DNA of 64,000 nucleotides from Verrucomicrobiaceae bacterium (GTDB taxonomy: Bacteria; Verrucomicrobiota; Verrucomicrobiia; Verrucomicrobiales; Verrucomicrobiaceae). The stretch lies in the NCBI GenBank assembly GCA_019694165.1, contig JAIBCL010000007.1:1-64000 (forward strand), given 5' to 3'. The notes beneath the pieces were generated by a model, which was given only the letters and a program-made list of their open reading frames with translations, searched no databases and was not told the origin of the DNA. Every line of letters begins with the position of its first letter. Position 1 is the first letter of the stretch. This document shows positions 10,109 through 18,465 of this stretch, piece by piece. Position numbers and translations under genes: made by a program.

Positions 10109-11362
10109 TCATTTGGCCTGGCTTTGCAGGAACTCGCGCTCGGCATCGCATTGAGCGAGATCGGCGGCGCGTTGGTAGGCGGCGCGGGCTTCGGCGGGGT
10201 GGCCGAGTTTGGCGATGAAGCTGGCGCGGATAGCGTGGTAAAGGTGCTGCGCTTCGAGCGAATGGCGGTTCGGGATGCTTTCGAGCGCTTCCAAGGCCTC
10301 ACGCGGGCCACGCACGCGGGCAAGAGCCACGCTGCGGTTCATGGCGACGATGGGCGTGGGCTTGAGGAGCAGGAGTTGGTCGTAAAGAGTCAGGATGCGC
10401 GGCCAGTCGGTGCTCGCTTCATCGGGCGCGAGGCAATGAATGGCGGCGATGCCGGCCTCAATGTGATACGAGCTGATGATTTCGCCTGTGGAGGCCGCGC
10501 CGAGCGCGAGGATGCCTTCTTCGATGAGTCGTGCATCCCACTGGCTTCGATCCTGATGATGGAGGCGCACGATTTCTCCCGCGAGATTGACGCGAGCACG
10601 CAATCGAGCCGCATTGAGGCACATGAGGGCGAGGAGGGCTTTTGTGGACGGTTGTGAGGTCGTCGGATGCTCGGAAAGCAGGCGCGTGAGACGGATGGCT
10701 TCGTGACAAAGCTCCTCGCGGATGAGTCGGTCGCCGGAGGAGGCTTTGTAGCCTTCGTTGAAGAGCAAATAGAGCGCGGCGAGGACGCCATCGAGTCGCT
10801 GTGGCAATTCGCTAGCATCGGGAACGGCAAACGGCAGTCGCAGATCGCGGATAAGCTGTCGCGCACGCACGAGGCGCTTCGCGATGGCGGCTTCGCTGGT
10901 GAGAAACGCCGCGCCGATCTCCGCAGGGCTCAAGCCGCAAACAGTGCGCAAAGCGAGCGCGAGTTGGGCCTCGATGGAGAGCTGCGGGTGAAAGCACACA
11001 AAGAGCATGCGCAGCGTGTCGTCGGTCAGGACGTGCTCGTCGGAAGGTTCATCGCGCGTGAGCCAGCGTTCCTGCTCGGCGGTGATCTGTGCTTCTTTGC
11101 GTTGCCAGTTCTGTTCACGGCGCAAGGCATCGAGCGCGAGGTTTTTTGCGGCCTGAGTGAGCCATGCGGCCGGATTGTCGGGAATGCCGCGATAGGGCCA
11201 GGTTTGCAGAGCCCGCACGAGCGCCTCTTGCACGACGTCTTCGGCGAGTTGCAGCCGGTGCGTGCCGAGATGCGCGGCGAGCGAAGCCACGAGTCGCGCC
11301 CCTTCGCGGCGGAAGAGATCATCCGCTACGAGACTGGGGCTTCGTTCGCGGAGTTCGGTCAT
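10109..11362 (-). CDS. ECF42-type RNA polymerase sigma factor with long C-terminal extension
   Basis: This 417-residue sigma factor has sigma region 2 (LAEDVVQEALVRALQTW, then DNPAAWLTQAAKNLALDALRR) and region 4 (CGLSPAEIGAAFLTSEAAIAK). A C-terminal extension of about 230 residues contains LYLLFNEGYKASSGD. That extension (DUF6596-like, then a TPR-like helical part) defines the ECF42 group, known to be linked with YciI/DGPF-domain proteins. Three such proteins lie upstream on the same strand. ECF42 members have no classical anti-sigma factor, and the extension is thought to control activity; none is seen here. The ATG at 11362 replaces a longer frame. It probably directs transcription of this stress-type cluster. 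Confidence 0.9.
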   Translation of the reverse strand: MTELRERSPSLVADDLFRREGARLVASLAAHLGTHRLQLAEDVVQEALVRALQTWPYRGIPDNPAAWLTQAAKNLALDALRREQNWQRKEAQITAEQERWLTRDEPSDEHVLTDDTLRMLFVCFHPQLSIEAQLALALRTVCGLSPAEIGAAFLTSEAAIAKRLVRARQLIRDLRLPFAVPDASELPQRLDGVLAALYLLFNEGYKASSGDRLIREELCHEAIRLTRLLSEHPTTSQPSTKALLALMCLNAARLRARVNLAGEIVRLHHQDRSQWDARLIEEGILALGAASTGEIISSYHIEAGIAAIHCLAPDEASTDWPRILTLYDQLLLLKPTPIVAMNRSVALARVRGPREALEALESIPNRHSLEAQHLYHAIRASFIAKLGHPAEARAAYQRAADLAQCDAEREFLQSQAK

Positions 11363-11435
11363 GATATCAAAGATGGGTGAGCATGAAGTTTGACCACTTG
11401 TAGGGGGCAATCAATTCGCCTGTGGATTCGAAAGC

Positions 11436-11888
11436 TCACGCGGAGAAAGATGCCCAACCATTCATCGTGGCCACCTGCTTCAGCCATTCGGTGATCTGTG
11501 CTTCGTCGAGCTCCTCGCCTTCGGATATGTTGAGCCAGCGGGCATTGGGATCCTTGCCGCCACAAGGAGGAGCGGGCTTCAACGAGGTTCCGCTGAAGAA
11601 GTTCAGTTTCACATGCTTGGTGACCACATGAAAAGAGACCAGCCAGCCCTGCCCCTCGATGCCGAAGAACGGAGAGTTCCATCGGACGGCCATTTGCACC
11701 TTCGGAAGGTGTTTCTTGATGAGTGCGAGGAGCCGCCTGCCGACAGCGCTTTTCCAGCCGGGCATGGCAGCGATGTATTCGAGCACCACGGCATCGCCAT
11801 CTCCTTTGGCGATCTGTGGATTGCCACCAGTCAGCAATTTCACCGGTTTGGCAGTATTGACGCTGCGCTTGGTTTTGGGAGTGCTCAT
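11436..11888 (-). CDS. DUF1801 (YdhG-like) domain protein
   Basis: This 150-residue protein matches the DUF1801/YdhG-like family, with IKKHLPKVQMAVRWNSPFFGIEGQGWLVSF and KHVKLNFFSG as the core. A lysine-rich N-terminal tail (MSTPKTKRSVNTAKPVK) precedes the domain. The family is often found near YciI, PhnB-like and SRPBCC genes, as here, but its biochemistry is poorly known. The ATG at 11888 overlaps the stop of the upstream membrane-protein gene by four bases (ATGA), which suggests translational coupling. The longer frame reaching 12155 is only the antisense-like extension through that gene. Confidence 0.82.
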   Translation of the reverse strand: MSTPKTKRSVNTAKPVKLLTGGNPQIAKGDGDAVVLEYIAAMPGWKSAVGRRLLALIKKHLPKVQMAVRWNSPFFGIEGQGWLVSFHVVTKHVKLNFFSGTSLKPAPPCGGKDPNARWLNISEGEELDEAQITEWLKQVATMNGWASFSA

Positions 11889-12094
11889 GGTTTGCGCGAA
11901 GGTGAGAAGAGTCGTCCGATCACATGTCCTTTCCACATCAGCAGGCCAGAGAGAAACAGCACGGGCACGTAGATGTATCGAAACATGCTGGCATACTGAG
12001 CCACCTCCTCGGGCGGGCCGTAGATGTAGCCGATCAGCGGCAGAGCGAAGAGGATGTGAATCCAGCGGAGGATGGTGCGTTTGGTGGGACTCAT
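11885..12094 (-). CDS. Small two-helix membrane protein
   Basis: This 69-residue protein has two hydrophobic helices (around IHILFALPLIGYIYG and YIYVPVLFLSGLLMW) joined by a short acidic loop (PPEEVAQ), with basic ends. It is a predicted inner-membrane protein of unknown function. Its stop overlaps the start of the DUF1801 gene by four bases, so the two are probably cotranslated. Small membrane proteins of this shape are often found near SRPBCC and YciI genes, but I cannot name the family with confidence. Confidence 0.7.
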   Translation of the reverse strand: MSPTKRTILRWIHILFALPLIGYIYGPPEEVAQYASMFRYIYVPVLFLSGLLMWKGHVIGRLFSPSRKP

Positions 12095-12139
12095 GAGATG
12101 GATGGTGAGATTTGATTCTAATACCTTGGACTGGCAAGG

Positions 12140-12163
12140 AGTGGCAGTCTGGCACCTGCCACT
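12140..12163. repeat. Palindrome AGTGGCAG-N8-CTGCCACT
   Basis: A perfect 8-bp inverted repeat with an 8-base loop sits just downstream of the WYL regulator stop. It could act as a weak transcript end for that gene on the minus strand, but no U-rich tract follows. Confidence 0.5.
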
Positions 12164-12175
12164 GACAGCCCTATG

Positions 12176-13141
12176 TCAGGAGTGATTTTGGGGGGATCGC
12201 ATTTTCCGCTGATGATGCCGGAAGGTCGATTCGGCGACGTCGAGAACCATTTGCCCCAGTTCCGCAGGTTCGAGCACGGATACGCGATCCCCCAAGCTGA
12301 TGATCCAGCGTGCAAAGTATTCCAGAGACGGGGTGCGGAAGTGAAAGCGTTCCCAGCCCACGGCATTGTTTGATTGGCGAACCTCGATCCCTCCGTGGAG
12401 TTTGATGCTCTCAGCGAGGGTGGGATGAACCTCAATCACCACACCATAGGTTTCTCCGTCATTGAATGGAAGGTTCAGGTATGCTTGGAGATCGAAGTCG
12501 GCCCGCTTGGGCAAAAGCTCGGACTGAGGTTCGCAATGAGTGATGCGATCCACCTGAAAGTCACAAACGGCGTTCTTCGCCCGGCACCAGGCGATCAGGT
12601 GCCATTCGTGAAGTAAATAGACCAGACCAAGCGGCTCCACATCTCGATCAACCGCGCTTTCACGGGTGTTGTCGTTGTATCTGAGACGCAGAACTTGGCG
12701 ATCCGCAGTGGCTGCTTGGACGCGGGACAGTGGCACGGGCCCGTTGGTGGGCTTGCGGCCTTGGACCGACATGGCGTCTCGCAGTCGATGGGCGCGGAGC
12801 TGCAGTTCGGAGGGCAGCATGGCAGTCAATTTCGCCAGTGCCGTGCGCATTGGTGCACGCACCGATTGATCTGTCATTTGCTCGGTCAGCATGCCGCCTG
12901 TGACCAGGGCCGCTGCTTCCTCGGAGGTAAACATCACCGGAGGTAACTGATAGCCGCGCATGAGGCTGTAGCCCACGCCAGGCTCGCCCAGAATGGGCAC
13001 ACCACCTTCCGCCAAAGCTGCGAGGTCTCGATAAACAGTGCGCTCCGTGATTTCAAAATACGACGCCATTTCTGCCGCAGTCACCGCTCGGCGGGACTGA
13101 AGCAGCATCACAAGTGATACGAGACGGTCTGTGCGATTCAA
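12176..13141 (-). CDS. YafY-type HTH/WYL transcriptional regulator
   Basis: The 321-residue protein begins with a winged helix-turn-helix (TAAEMASYFEITERTVYRDL, residues about 20-40). A WYL domain follows, with LRLRYNDN and HEWHLIAWCRAKNAVCDFQVDRI, and then the usual C-terminal WCX extension. WYL-domain proteins are ligand-sensing regulators of nearby genes. The apparent start is a TTG codon at 13141: family proteins begin a few residues before NRTDRLVSLVM, and the next ATG would truncate the first helix. It lies inside the YciI/VOC/SRPBCC cluster and is the best candidate, along with the ECF42 factor, for controlling it. Confidence 0.87.
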   Translation of the reverse strand: MNRTDRLVSLVMLLQSRRAVTAAEMASYFEITERTVYRDLAALAEGGVPILGEPGVGYSLMRGYQLPPVMFTSEEAAALVTGGMLTEQMTDQSVRAPMRTALAKLTAMLPSELQLRAHRLRDAMSVQGRKPTNGPVPLSRVQAATADRQVLRLRYNDNTRESAVDRDVEPLGLVYLLHEWHLIAWCRAKNAVCDFQVDRITHCEPQSELLPKRADFDLQAYLNLPFNDGETYGVVIEVHPTLAESIKLHGGIEVRQSNNAVGWERFHFRTPSLEYFARWIISLGDRVSVLEPAELGQMVLDVAESTFRHHQRKMRSPQNHS

Positions 13142-13168
13142 ATAGGTCAGAGTAGCGGTAACGACAAC

Positions 13169-13621
13169 TTAGCCCTCAGAAGGCGGTCCGCCTTCGACAA
13201 GCAGCGCGAGATGCAGCAGCGACTCCTGCCAGCCGAGGTAACACATCTCGGCTGGAATGACTGCGGGCACACCAGCCTGGGTGACGCTCAATTCGGTGCC
13301 GCAGGAGACGGTTTTGAGATTCACGGTGACCTCGATGGTGCCAGGCAGGTTTGGATCGTCGAAGACATCGGTGTAGCGGATCAGTTCGTTCGGCACAAGT
13401 TCGAGATACTGGCCGCCAAACGAATGCGTGTGGCCGTTGCTGAACTGCGTGAAGGCCATCTTGAACGTGCCGCCGACTTTCGCGTCGAGTTGGAAGACTT
13501 TGCAGGTGAAGCCATTCGGCGGCAGCCACCGACTGAGCGCATCGGCATCGAGGAAAGCTTTGTAAACGAGCTCGGGCTTCGCTTTGAGCACGCGATGGAG
13601 TCGGATGGTGTGGGTGTTCAT
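13169..13621 (-). CDS. SRPBCC (AHSA1-like) domain protein
   Basis: This 150-residue protein is a START/Bet v1-type SRPBCC protein of the AHSA1 subgroup. It has the N-terminal TIRLHRVLKAKPELVYKAFLD, then WLPPNGFTCKVFQLDAKVGG, a central FGGQYLELVPNELI and a C-terminal EMCYLGWQESLLHLA helix. The family forms a hydrophobic pocket for small ligands; none is known here. The start at 13621 is the ATG that gives the standard N-terminus. It lies 14 bases downstream of a VOC gene. Its partners in the cluster match a common bacterial association of AHSA1, PhnB-like and YciI proteins. Confidence 0.88.
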   Translation of the reverse strand: MNTHTIRLHRVLKAKPELVYKAFLDADALSRWLPPNGFTCKVFQLDAKVGGTFKMAFTQFSNGHTHSFGGQYLELVPNELIRYTDVFDDPNLPGTIEVTVNLKTVSCGTELSVTQAGVPAVIPAEMCYLGWQESLLHLALLVEGGPPSEG

Positions 13622-13635
13622 GGGCGGGCTTCTGT

Positions 13636-14055
13636 TCAGAGTTGTTCGGGCACGGTGACCATCCAGTGAATGCCAAAGCGATCCGTCACCATGCCGAAGC
13701 AGGGCGACCAGAAGGTTTTGCCGATGGGCATGAAGACCTGGCCGCCCTCGGCGAGCACGGTGAAGGCTCGTTGTGCCTCGGCTTCCGTGGGCATCGTGAG
13801 TGACATGCAGTGACCGCCATCCGGCATCGGCTGACCCATGCCATCGGAGCCCATGAGACGGCTTGCACCGAGGGTGAAGCTGGCGTGCATCACTTTGTCG
13901 CCCCAGCCTTCGGGCAGCGGACAAGGCGGTGCCTCGGGGCTTTCGCGGTAGCGCATGATCATGCCAATTTCCGCGCCGAGATGCTGGCGGTAGTATTCGA
14001 GCGCGGCTTCGCATTGGCCGCCGAAAAAGAGGTAGGGTTCGACGATGGGTTTCAT
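13636..14055 (-). CDS. VOC-family PhnB-like protein
   Basis: This 139-residue protein belongs to the vicinal oxygen chelate superfamily, PhnB-like branch. It has EPYLFFGGQCEAALEYYRQ at the N-terminus, a long HASFTLG strand, then QRAFTVLAEGGQVFMP and a C-terminal DRFGIHWMV, the repeated beta-alpha-beta-beta-beta pattern. Members may be dioxygenases, glyoxalases or binding proteins, and the actual reaction is unknown. It is cytoplasmic. It lies 14 bases upstream of the AHSA1-like gene and 14 bases downstream of a YciI gene, in one likely transcript. Confidence 0.88.
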   Translation of the reverse strand: MKPIVEPYLFFGGQCEAALEYYRQHLGAEIGMIMRYRESPEAPPCPLPEGWGDKVMHASFTLGASRLMGSDGMGQPMPDGGHCMSLTMPTEAEAQRAFTVLAEGGQVFMPIGKTFWSPCFGMVTDRFGIHWMVTVPEQL

Positions 14056-14069
14056 GAGTTGGTGTGGAG

Positions 14070-14468
14070 TTAAGCTTGAGCTGCTTTCACGTCCGCCATC
14101 GGGCGGCAGAGATCAGCGATAGGGCGCACCTCGACCTGCGCGCCGTGCGCGAGAATGGGGCAGGCTTGCGCGAGTTTGACCGCTTCGTCGGTGGAGGCCA
14201 CGGAGAGCAGGAAGTAACCGGCGATGGCTTCCTTCGACTCGGCGAAGATGCCGTCGGTGACGAGGCTTTGCGGGCCGGTGACGAGTTTGCCTTCTTCCAT
14301 CAGCGGCTGAGCACCGCGCAGGATGCCTTTGCTGCGCAGACCTTCCACCCAGCCGTAGAAGTCGGTCATGACGCGCTGCAGTTCGGCGGGCGAGAGGCTG
14401 CTGTTCCAATGGGTGCCGCGAATGAGGAGCAGATGCTCGCCGGTGGTTTGCTGGGTGTTGGGATTCAT
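14070..14468 (-). CDS. YciI/DGPF-family protein
   Basis: The 132-residue protein is a YciI-like (DGPF) domain protein with HLLLIRGTHWN, MTDFYGWVEGLRSKGIL and TDGIFAESKEAIAGYFLLSVAS. The DGPF signature is present as DGIF. The family has a ferredoxin-like fold and is linked genomically to ECF42 sigma factors. Its enzymatic role is unsettled. It is the last of three tandem YciI genes. Confidence 0.88.
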   Translation of the reverse strand: MNPNTQQTTGEHLLLIRGTHWNSSLSPAELQRVMTDFYGWVEGLRSKGILRGAQPLMEEGKLVTGPQSLVTDGIFAESKEAIAGYFLLSVASTDEAVKLAQACPILAHGAQVEVRPIADLCRPMADVKAAQA

Positions 14469-14498
14469 GAAGTGGGTGATGGTTGAAGGCTGCTTCAG

Positions 14499-14837
14499 TC
14501 AGCTCTCGGGATCGAAATGGAACTCGCGGAGTTCCTGCGAGCAGCGGCATGCTTGAGCGAGCTTCGTCGCCCAGTGGATGGCGACATCACGGGAGGGCAA
14601 CTCGAGGACACAGAAGCCTCCGCTGAGTTCTTTGGTCTGCGGGTAGGTCTCTTCTTTCGTGGTGCCATCTGCGGCGACCATCACCGGGCCTACGCTCTCA
14701 TTGAGGCCTCCACCGAACACATAAACGCCAGCGGCCTTCGCTTCGCGGATGACGTTGTGGCTTTCTTCGCTCACCGCAAGCAGCTCCTCGGCAGAAACCG
14801 TCATGGCGGGTGCAGGAAAGGAGATGAGGTATTTCAT
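14499..14837 (-). CDS. YciI-like protein (divergent DGPF)
   Basis: This 112-residue protein is a second, more divergent member of the YciI family: MKYLISFPAPAMTVSAEELLAVSEESHNVI, then AGVYVFGGGLNE, and a strand-helix KELSGGFCVLELPSRDVAIHWATKLA. The DGPF motif itself is degenerate (TKELSGGF corresponds to the usual GKE..GG). Its start at 14837 overlaps the stop of the upstream YciI gene by four bases (ATGA), implying coupled translation. The function is unknown. Confidence 0.83.
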   Translation of the reverse strand: MKYLISFPAPAMTVSAEELLAVSEESHNVIREAKAAGVYVFGGGLNESVGPVMVAADGTTKEETYPQTKELSGGFCVLELPSRDVAIHWATKLAQACRCSQELREFHFDPES

Positions 14838-15223
14838 GCGGCGGGTGTTTCGTTCGTGTGGCGATAGGCCGAGCCACGCTCGGACTCGAGCGGGCGGATC
14901 TCAAAGTTCAAACCGTGCGGAAGCACCGGATTCTGCGCCGCGATGGCCGCTGCGGCCTGCAGGCTCTCCGCGACAATGATCCAGTAGCCGCCGATGACCT
15001 CCTTGCCCTCGGCGAAGGGACCATCGGTGCGGATGCCCTCACGAGAGACGAGCGCTGCCTCCACCGTGAGTCGCGAGCCGCGCTTGAAAATGCCTTTGGC
15101 GACATTTGCCTCATACCAGGCGTAAAATTTGTCGATCGCCGCTTCGATGTCGGCCTTGGACGACGCCTTGTCCCACTGACCGCGCGAGAGCAGGAGATAG
15201 TCGGAGGATAGCTGTGTGCTCAT
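14834..15223 (-). CDS. YciI/DGPF-family protein with intact DGPF motif
   Basis: The 129-residue protein carries the textbook signature RTDGPFAEGKEVIGGYWIIV, after YLLLSRGQWDK and FYAWYEANVAKGIFKRG. The longer frame reaching 15436 is rejected because the ATG at 15223 gives the canonical N-terminus. Tandem DGPF genes are typical partners of ECF42 sigma factors. It is the first of the three YciI genes in transcription order. Confidence 0.9.
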   Translation of the reverse strand: MSTQLSSDYLLLSRGQWDKASSKADIEAAIDKFYAWYEANVAKGIFKRGSRLTVEAALVSREGIRTDGPFAEGKEVIGGYWIIVAESLQAAAAIAAQNPVLPHGLNFEIRPLESERGSAYRHTNETPAA

Positions 15224-15245
15224 GATGTCCCGGCTTCTTGGACGG

Positions 15246-15701
15246 CTATGTCTTGTCGGACGGACAACCCGAAACCATCGCATCAAACCGGCGTTGCATT
15301 TCTTTAGGCGACACCTTTTCAACCTCGTGCTGGAGCATCCATTCGTGGCCAAAAGGATCGCGCACATGGGCGTTGCGGAATCCATAAAACATGTCCGTTG
15401 GCGGCATGATGCAGACAGCTCCTGCGGCCATGGCACGCTCGCACGCTACATCGGCATTGGGCACCATGAGGGCAAACTTGGTGGCGATGCCGCCCAGTGT
15501 TTGTGGGCACTTGTTGTAGGGTGGCATCTCGTCACCAAGCATGAAGACCTGCCCTTCGACGGTCATCTCGCAATGGCCAATTTTGTTGCCAGGAGCCGTT
15601 AGGCGGTAGCGCTCCTTCGCGCCGAAGGCGGCTTCGTAGAACTTGATCGCGGCAAGGCCATCGTGGACGCAGAGGTAGGGTGTGAGTGCGGGGTAGTTCA
15701 T
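15246..15701 (-). CDS. VOC-family glyoxalase/bleomycin-resistance-like protein
   Basis: This 151-residue protein is a VOC-fold protein: LTPYLCVHDGLAAIKFYEAAFGAKERYRL at the N-terminus, GKIGHCEMTVEGQVFMLGD-like strands, and a C-terminal RNAHVRDPFGHEWMLQH with metal-ligand-like His and Glu. It is close to the PhnB/YdcJ-type lyase-like branch. The two-fold beta-alpha-beta-beta-beta repeat is complete. No substrate can be named. It lies 22 bases upstream of the first YciI gene. Confidence 0.85.
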   Translation of the reverse strand: MNYPALTPYLCVHDGLAAIKFYEAAFGAKERYRLTAPGNKIGHCEMTVEGQVFMLGDEMPPYNKCPQTLGGIATKFALMVPNADVACERAMAAGAVCIMPPTDMFYGFRNAHVRDPFGHEWMLQHEVEKVSPKEMQRRFDAMVSGCPSDKT

Positions 15702-15737
15702 CAGATATAGGGCTGGAGGGATTGGGTGTGCGAAGAG

Positions 15738-16286
15738 TTACGGTTTGGTAGCTTCCGCAGTCGTGGTCACGAGTTTGGCGACGGCGGCGAGGCCTTTTTC
15801 AAACTCCGGGCCGCACATCGACTCGCAGTTCATGAACAGGCTCATCACCTTGGGCAGCAGGCTTTCGTTTCTGCCATACATGGCCCAGGTGACGGTGGTT
15901 TTGCCGCCTTCGGTTTTGAAGAGGTAATCGACGGTGCTGACGCCTTCCATCGGCTCCAGCCAGTCCATGCGCAGGCGGATGAGTTCGTTCGGTTTGCTCT
16001 CCGTGGTGGTCGCCTTGCCTTTGCCGGTCTTCTTGCCGTCCCAGGTCGAAATCGCGCCGACACCCGTCTCCGGTCCGGCGTAGCCGACTTTCGCCTCGGG
16101 GTCCATTTTCAGCCAGGGATTGAACTCGTTGAACTTTTTGTGGCTGTTGAACCACACAAACACCGCCTCCGGTGGCGCGGCGATGGTGATGCTGCGCTCG
16201 ACGCGGAAGTCGGGTGATTTGAGCAAGGCGGCGGCAATGACGCCGACAATGAGCACGGCGAGGGCGATGAGGATTTTCTTGAGCAT
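15738..16286 (-). CDS. Membrane-anchored SRPBCC-family protein
   Basis: The 182-residue protein has an N-terminal hydrophobic helix (LIALAVLIVGVIAAALL) followed by a polyketide-cyclase/SRPBCC domain beginning RVERSITIAAPPEAVFVWFNSHKKFNEFNPW. This is the usual form of membrane-tethered SRPBCC proteins in Bacteroidetes and Verrucomicrobia. The remainder (STWDGKKTGKG, ELIRLRMDWLEPMEGVSTVDY) fits the antiparallel sheet. The ligand is unknown. It is upstream of the VOC and YciI genes on the same strand and probably shares their transcript. Confidence 0.85.
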   Translation of the reverse strand: MLKKILIALAVLIVGVIAAALLKSPDFRVERSITIAAPPEAVFVWFNSHKKFNEFNPWLKMDPEAKVGYAGPETGVGAISTWDGKKTGKGKATTTESKPNELIRLRMDWLEPMEGVSTVDYLFKTEGGKTTVTWAMYGRNESLLPKVMSLFMNCESMCGPEFEKGLAAVAKLVTTTAEATKP

Positions 16287-16308
16287 GGCGGTGGTTGGGT
16301 TGGGTAAG

Positions 16309-16383
16309 TTGGAGTGAAGGCTTTAGCTGACGGTTTGGGATGATTCGAAAGGTCGAAGAGGTCGGCTAAAGCCTGCACTCCAA
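16309..16383. repeat. Long imperfect inverted repeat, 19-bp arms
   Basis: The arms TTGGAGTGAAGGCTTTAGC (16309-16327) and GCTAAAGCCTGCACTCCAA (16365-16383) pair with one mismatch around a 37-base loop. It sits in the gap between the DUF1579 lipoprotein and the SRPBCC gene. It is a dispersed palindrome or a strong RNA hairpin separating the two genes, rather than a typical terminator. Confidence 0.75.
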
Positions 16384-16396
16384 CCTCCGCAGCGAA

Positions 16397-16927
16397 TCAC
16401 TGCCGCGTGAAGATCACCGGCGGGCCGCAGGGAGCGCTTTTGCCGTCCTTCCAGGAGACGCCTTCGAGCTTGAAGTGGTTCGCGTCGATGAAGGTGTAGG
16501 TCGCGCCGTGCATGTGCATGTCTTTGTTCACACTCAGGCCGGGGGTGGGAGCCAGATCAAAGGTCAGCGAGTCCGCCGTTTGCTTCACCAGTTTCATGCG
16601 CGGCTGATTACGCAGCATGCAGTAGTGCGTCATCGTGAGCTTGCCGTTCACGTCATGATAGACACTCAGCATTTCCATCGGCGTGCCTCCGGCAAAACGC
16701 TCCTCGATCACGGAATCCCCCGCAATGAGGCGGAACTCCGTCTTCATCGTGCCCATCTGCGGTGACTCGCCCGACCACTTGCCCACCAACGACTTCATCT
16801 TCTCAAAGGCCGCGGAGCCCCTGTAGGGCGGCATGTCGGCACAGGCTGCGTGTTTGTCTTGGCCAGTCTGGCACGAGGTGAGCGCCGCACAGGCGGCGAT
16901 GGCAAGGAAGAGCGCGTGTTTTTTCAT
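16397..16927 (-). CDS. DUF1579-domain lipoprotein
   Basis: The 176-residue product has a lipoprotein leader ending in the lipobox LTSC (MKKHALFLAIAACAALTSC). The mature part resembles DUF1579: MKSLVGKWSGESPQMG, EERFAGGTPMEMLSVYH and HYCMLRNQPRMKL, an up-and-down beta fold. It would sit on the inner leaflet of the outer membrane or on the inner membrane. The function of the family is unknown. It is the upstream neighbour of the SRPBCC gene but separated from it by a strong inverted repeat. Confidence 0.83.
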   Translation of the reverse strand: MKKHALFLAIAACAALTSCQTGQDKHAACADMPPYRGSAAFEKMKSLVGKWSGESPQMGTMKTEFRLIAGDSVIEERFAGGTPMEMLSVYHDVNGKLTMTHYCMLRNQPRMKLVKQTADSLTFDLAPTPGLSVNKDMHMHGATYTFIDANHFKLEGVSWKDGKSAPCGPPVIFTRQ

Positions 16928-17053
16928 GAGAGCGATGGGTGGATGGTTCGTGGGCGGGTCGGCTGAGACCTCCCGTCACAGCATCGACGAACGACAACAG
17001 CCCGCGAGGACAGAAAAGTGAAAAAAATTCGCCAGAGCCTGCTGCCACTCGCG

Positions 17054-17413
17054 TCACAGCTGCAGAATCCGGTCCATCGGCTTCCCTTTGGCCAGTTCAT
17101 CGATCAGTTTGTCCAGATAGCGGATTTCCTGCATCAGAGGTTCTCGAATATCCTCAATGCGGACGCCGCAAATGACGCCTTTGATCTGCCTGCGCGCAGG
17201 ATTCATCGCCGGAGCCTCATCGAAGAACGTCTCGAAGTCATTTTGCGCTTCAAGAACCGCCTTCAAGGCGCTCGCGTCATAACCCGTGAGCCAGCGGATG
17301 ATTTCATCCACCTCAGCTTTGCTGCGGCCCTTCCTTTCCGCCTTCGCTACATAGTGTGGATACACAGAGGCAAAGCTCATGGTGTAGATGCGGTGTTTGA
17401 TCGGTTTGCTCAT
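17054..17413 (-). CDS. DUF2200-domain protein
   Basis: This 119-residue protein matches DUF2200: [75 protein letters not shown] and a C-terminal [16 protein letters not shown]. The role is unknown. Two starts are possible: the ATG at 17413, chosen here, and a GTG at 17431 that overlaps the stop of the nucleoside hydrolase gene by four bases (GTGA). The latter would couple the two genes. It is the last gene before the DUF1579 lipoprotein in transcription order. Confidence 0.85.
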   Translation of the reverse strand: MSKPIKHRIYTMSFASVYPHYVAKAERKGRSKAEVDEIIRWLTGYDASALKAVLEAQNDFETFFDEAPAMNPARRQIKGVICGVRIEDIREPLMQEIRYLDKLIDELAKGKPMDRILQL

Positions 17414-17427
17414 CTGTTGAGAACTAC

Positions 17428-18429
17428 TCACTTCGGCGACACCAGCAGCAAATCATCCAGCGTCTTCTCGACGTAGCGGTCGTTCGGCTGGCCGTTTACC
17501 TGCTTTTTGATGAGGTAGGCCTGTTGTTTCATCGGGTCGGCCTTCCAGGCGAAAGCGCAATCCGGCGCGATGTCGATCCAGCCGCTTTCGGAGAGGTTCC
17601 AGTAGTCGCGCAGGCCGCGCACAGCGTAGAGCACGGCGACGAGGTCCGCGACATGACGACTGCGACCCGGCCCGCCGAGATAGACTTCGTAGGCGCGGCG
17701 CACGGGATTGTTTTCAGGCGTGTTGACCAAAACGGCGCCGGCCTTCAACCCGCTCGGCAGCGAGCACACCTCGCGCCCGGCGAACTCCAGCCGCACGGGC
17801 CACTGGCGGATGACTTCGTACGCGGCGGCGGCATCGCGGCGGAAATTCACGTTGTCGAGCTTGAGGTCGTCCGCCGGCGGGCTGCCAATGAAATTGCCAC
17901 CCATGCAGACCCACTTTTTCACCTTCGCGCGGATCAAATCCATGCCGCTGACACGAGCGCCTGATGCGGGCAATCGCATCAGGTTCCGCAGGTTTGTGAG
18001 ATAGCCCACGGTGACGATGGTGACCGAGTGATCCGGTTGCTTCTCCAACACATCGCGATAAATGGTCAGCGCGTCCGGAATCTCCACGCCTTCGCCAAAC
18101 CGATGCAGGAACTCCGCCGCCAGCCGCTGGGTGAATCGCGATTTCTCATTCACGCCCGGCCCTTTCACAGTGCCCACGAGCAGATCAGGCCGCCGGTAGT
18201 AGCGATTGATCGCATCCACCGCCGCACAGCCCGTCGGATTGAGCGAACTCGACACCGTGGCGAGGATCTCGCACTCGCCCTGGTCCGCCAGCATATGCAG
18301 GACGGCCAGCGCACCGGCATCATCGCAATCCGTGGCCATGTCCGTGTCGAAAAAGATGCGCGGCACGTCCGCAGCATGTGATGGTGATGCAGCGAGAAGA
18401 ACAAGCGTGAGGAAAGCCGGGAGTTTCAT
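17428..18429 (-). CDS. Secreted nucleoside hydrolase
   Basis: This 333-residue protein carries a signal peptide ([19 protein letters not shown]) and then the nucleoside-hydrolase fingerprint [20 protein letters not shown], the Asp-rich calcium and ribose site. Further family marks are [16 protein letters not shown] and FVGSPPADD-like [13 protein letters not shown]. It would split the glycosidic bond of ribonucleosides or a related N-glycoside in the periplasm. It is 36 bases downstream of a sulfatase and probably shares its operon. That context hints at degradation of a larger molecule rather than simple purine salvage. Confidence 0.87.
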   Translation of the reverse strand: MKLPAFLTLVLLAASPSHAADVPRIFFDTDMATDCDDAGALAVLHMLADQGECEILATVSSSLNPTGCAAVDAINRYYRRPDLLVGTVKGPGVNEKSRFTQRLAAEFLHRFGEGVEIPDALTIYRDVLEKQPDHSVTIVTVGYLTNLRNLMRLPASGARVSGMDLIRAKVKKWVCMGGNFIGSPPADDLKLDNVNFRRDAAAAYEVIRQWPVRLEFAGREVCSLPSGLKAGAVLVNTPENNPVRRAYEVYLGGPGRSRHVADLVAVLYAVRGLRDYWNLSESGWIDIAPDCAFAWKADPMKQQAYLIKKQVNGQPNDRYVEKTLDDLLLVSPK

Positions 18430-18465
18430 AGAGCAAGATGGATTCATGGCACCATGGTCAGGCAT

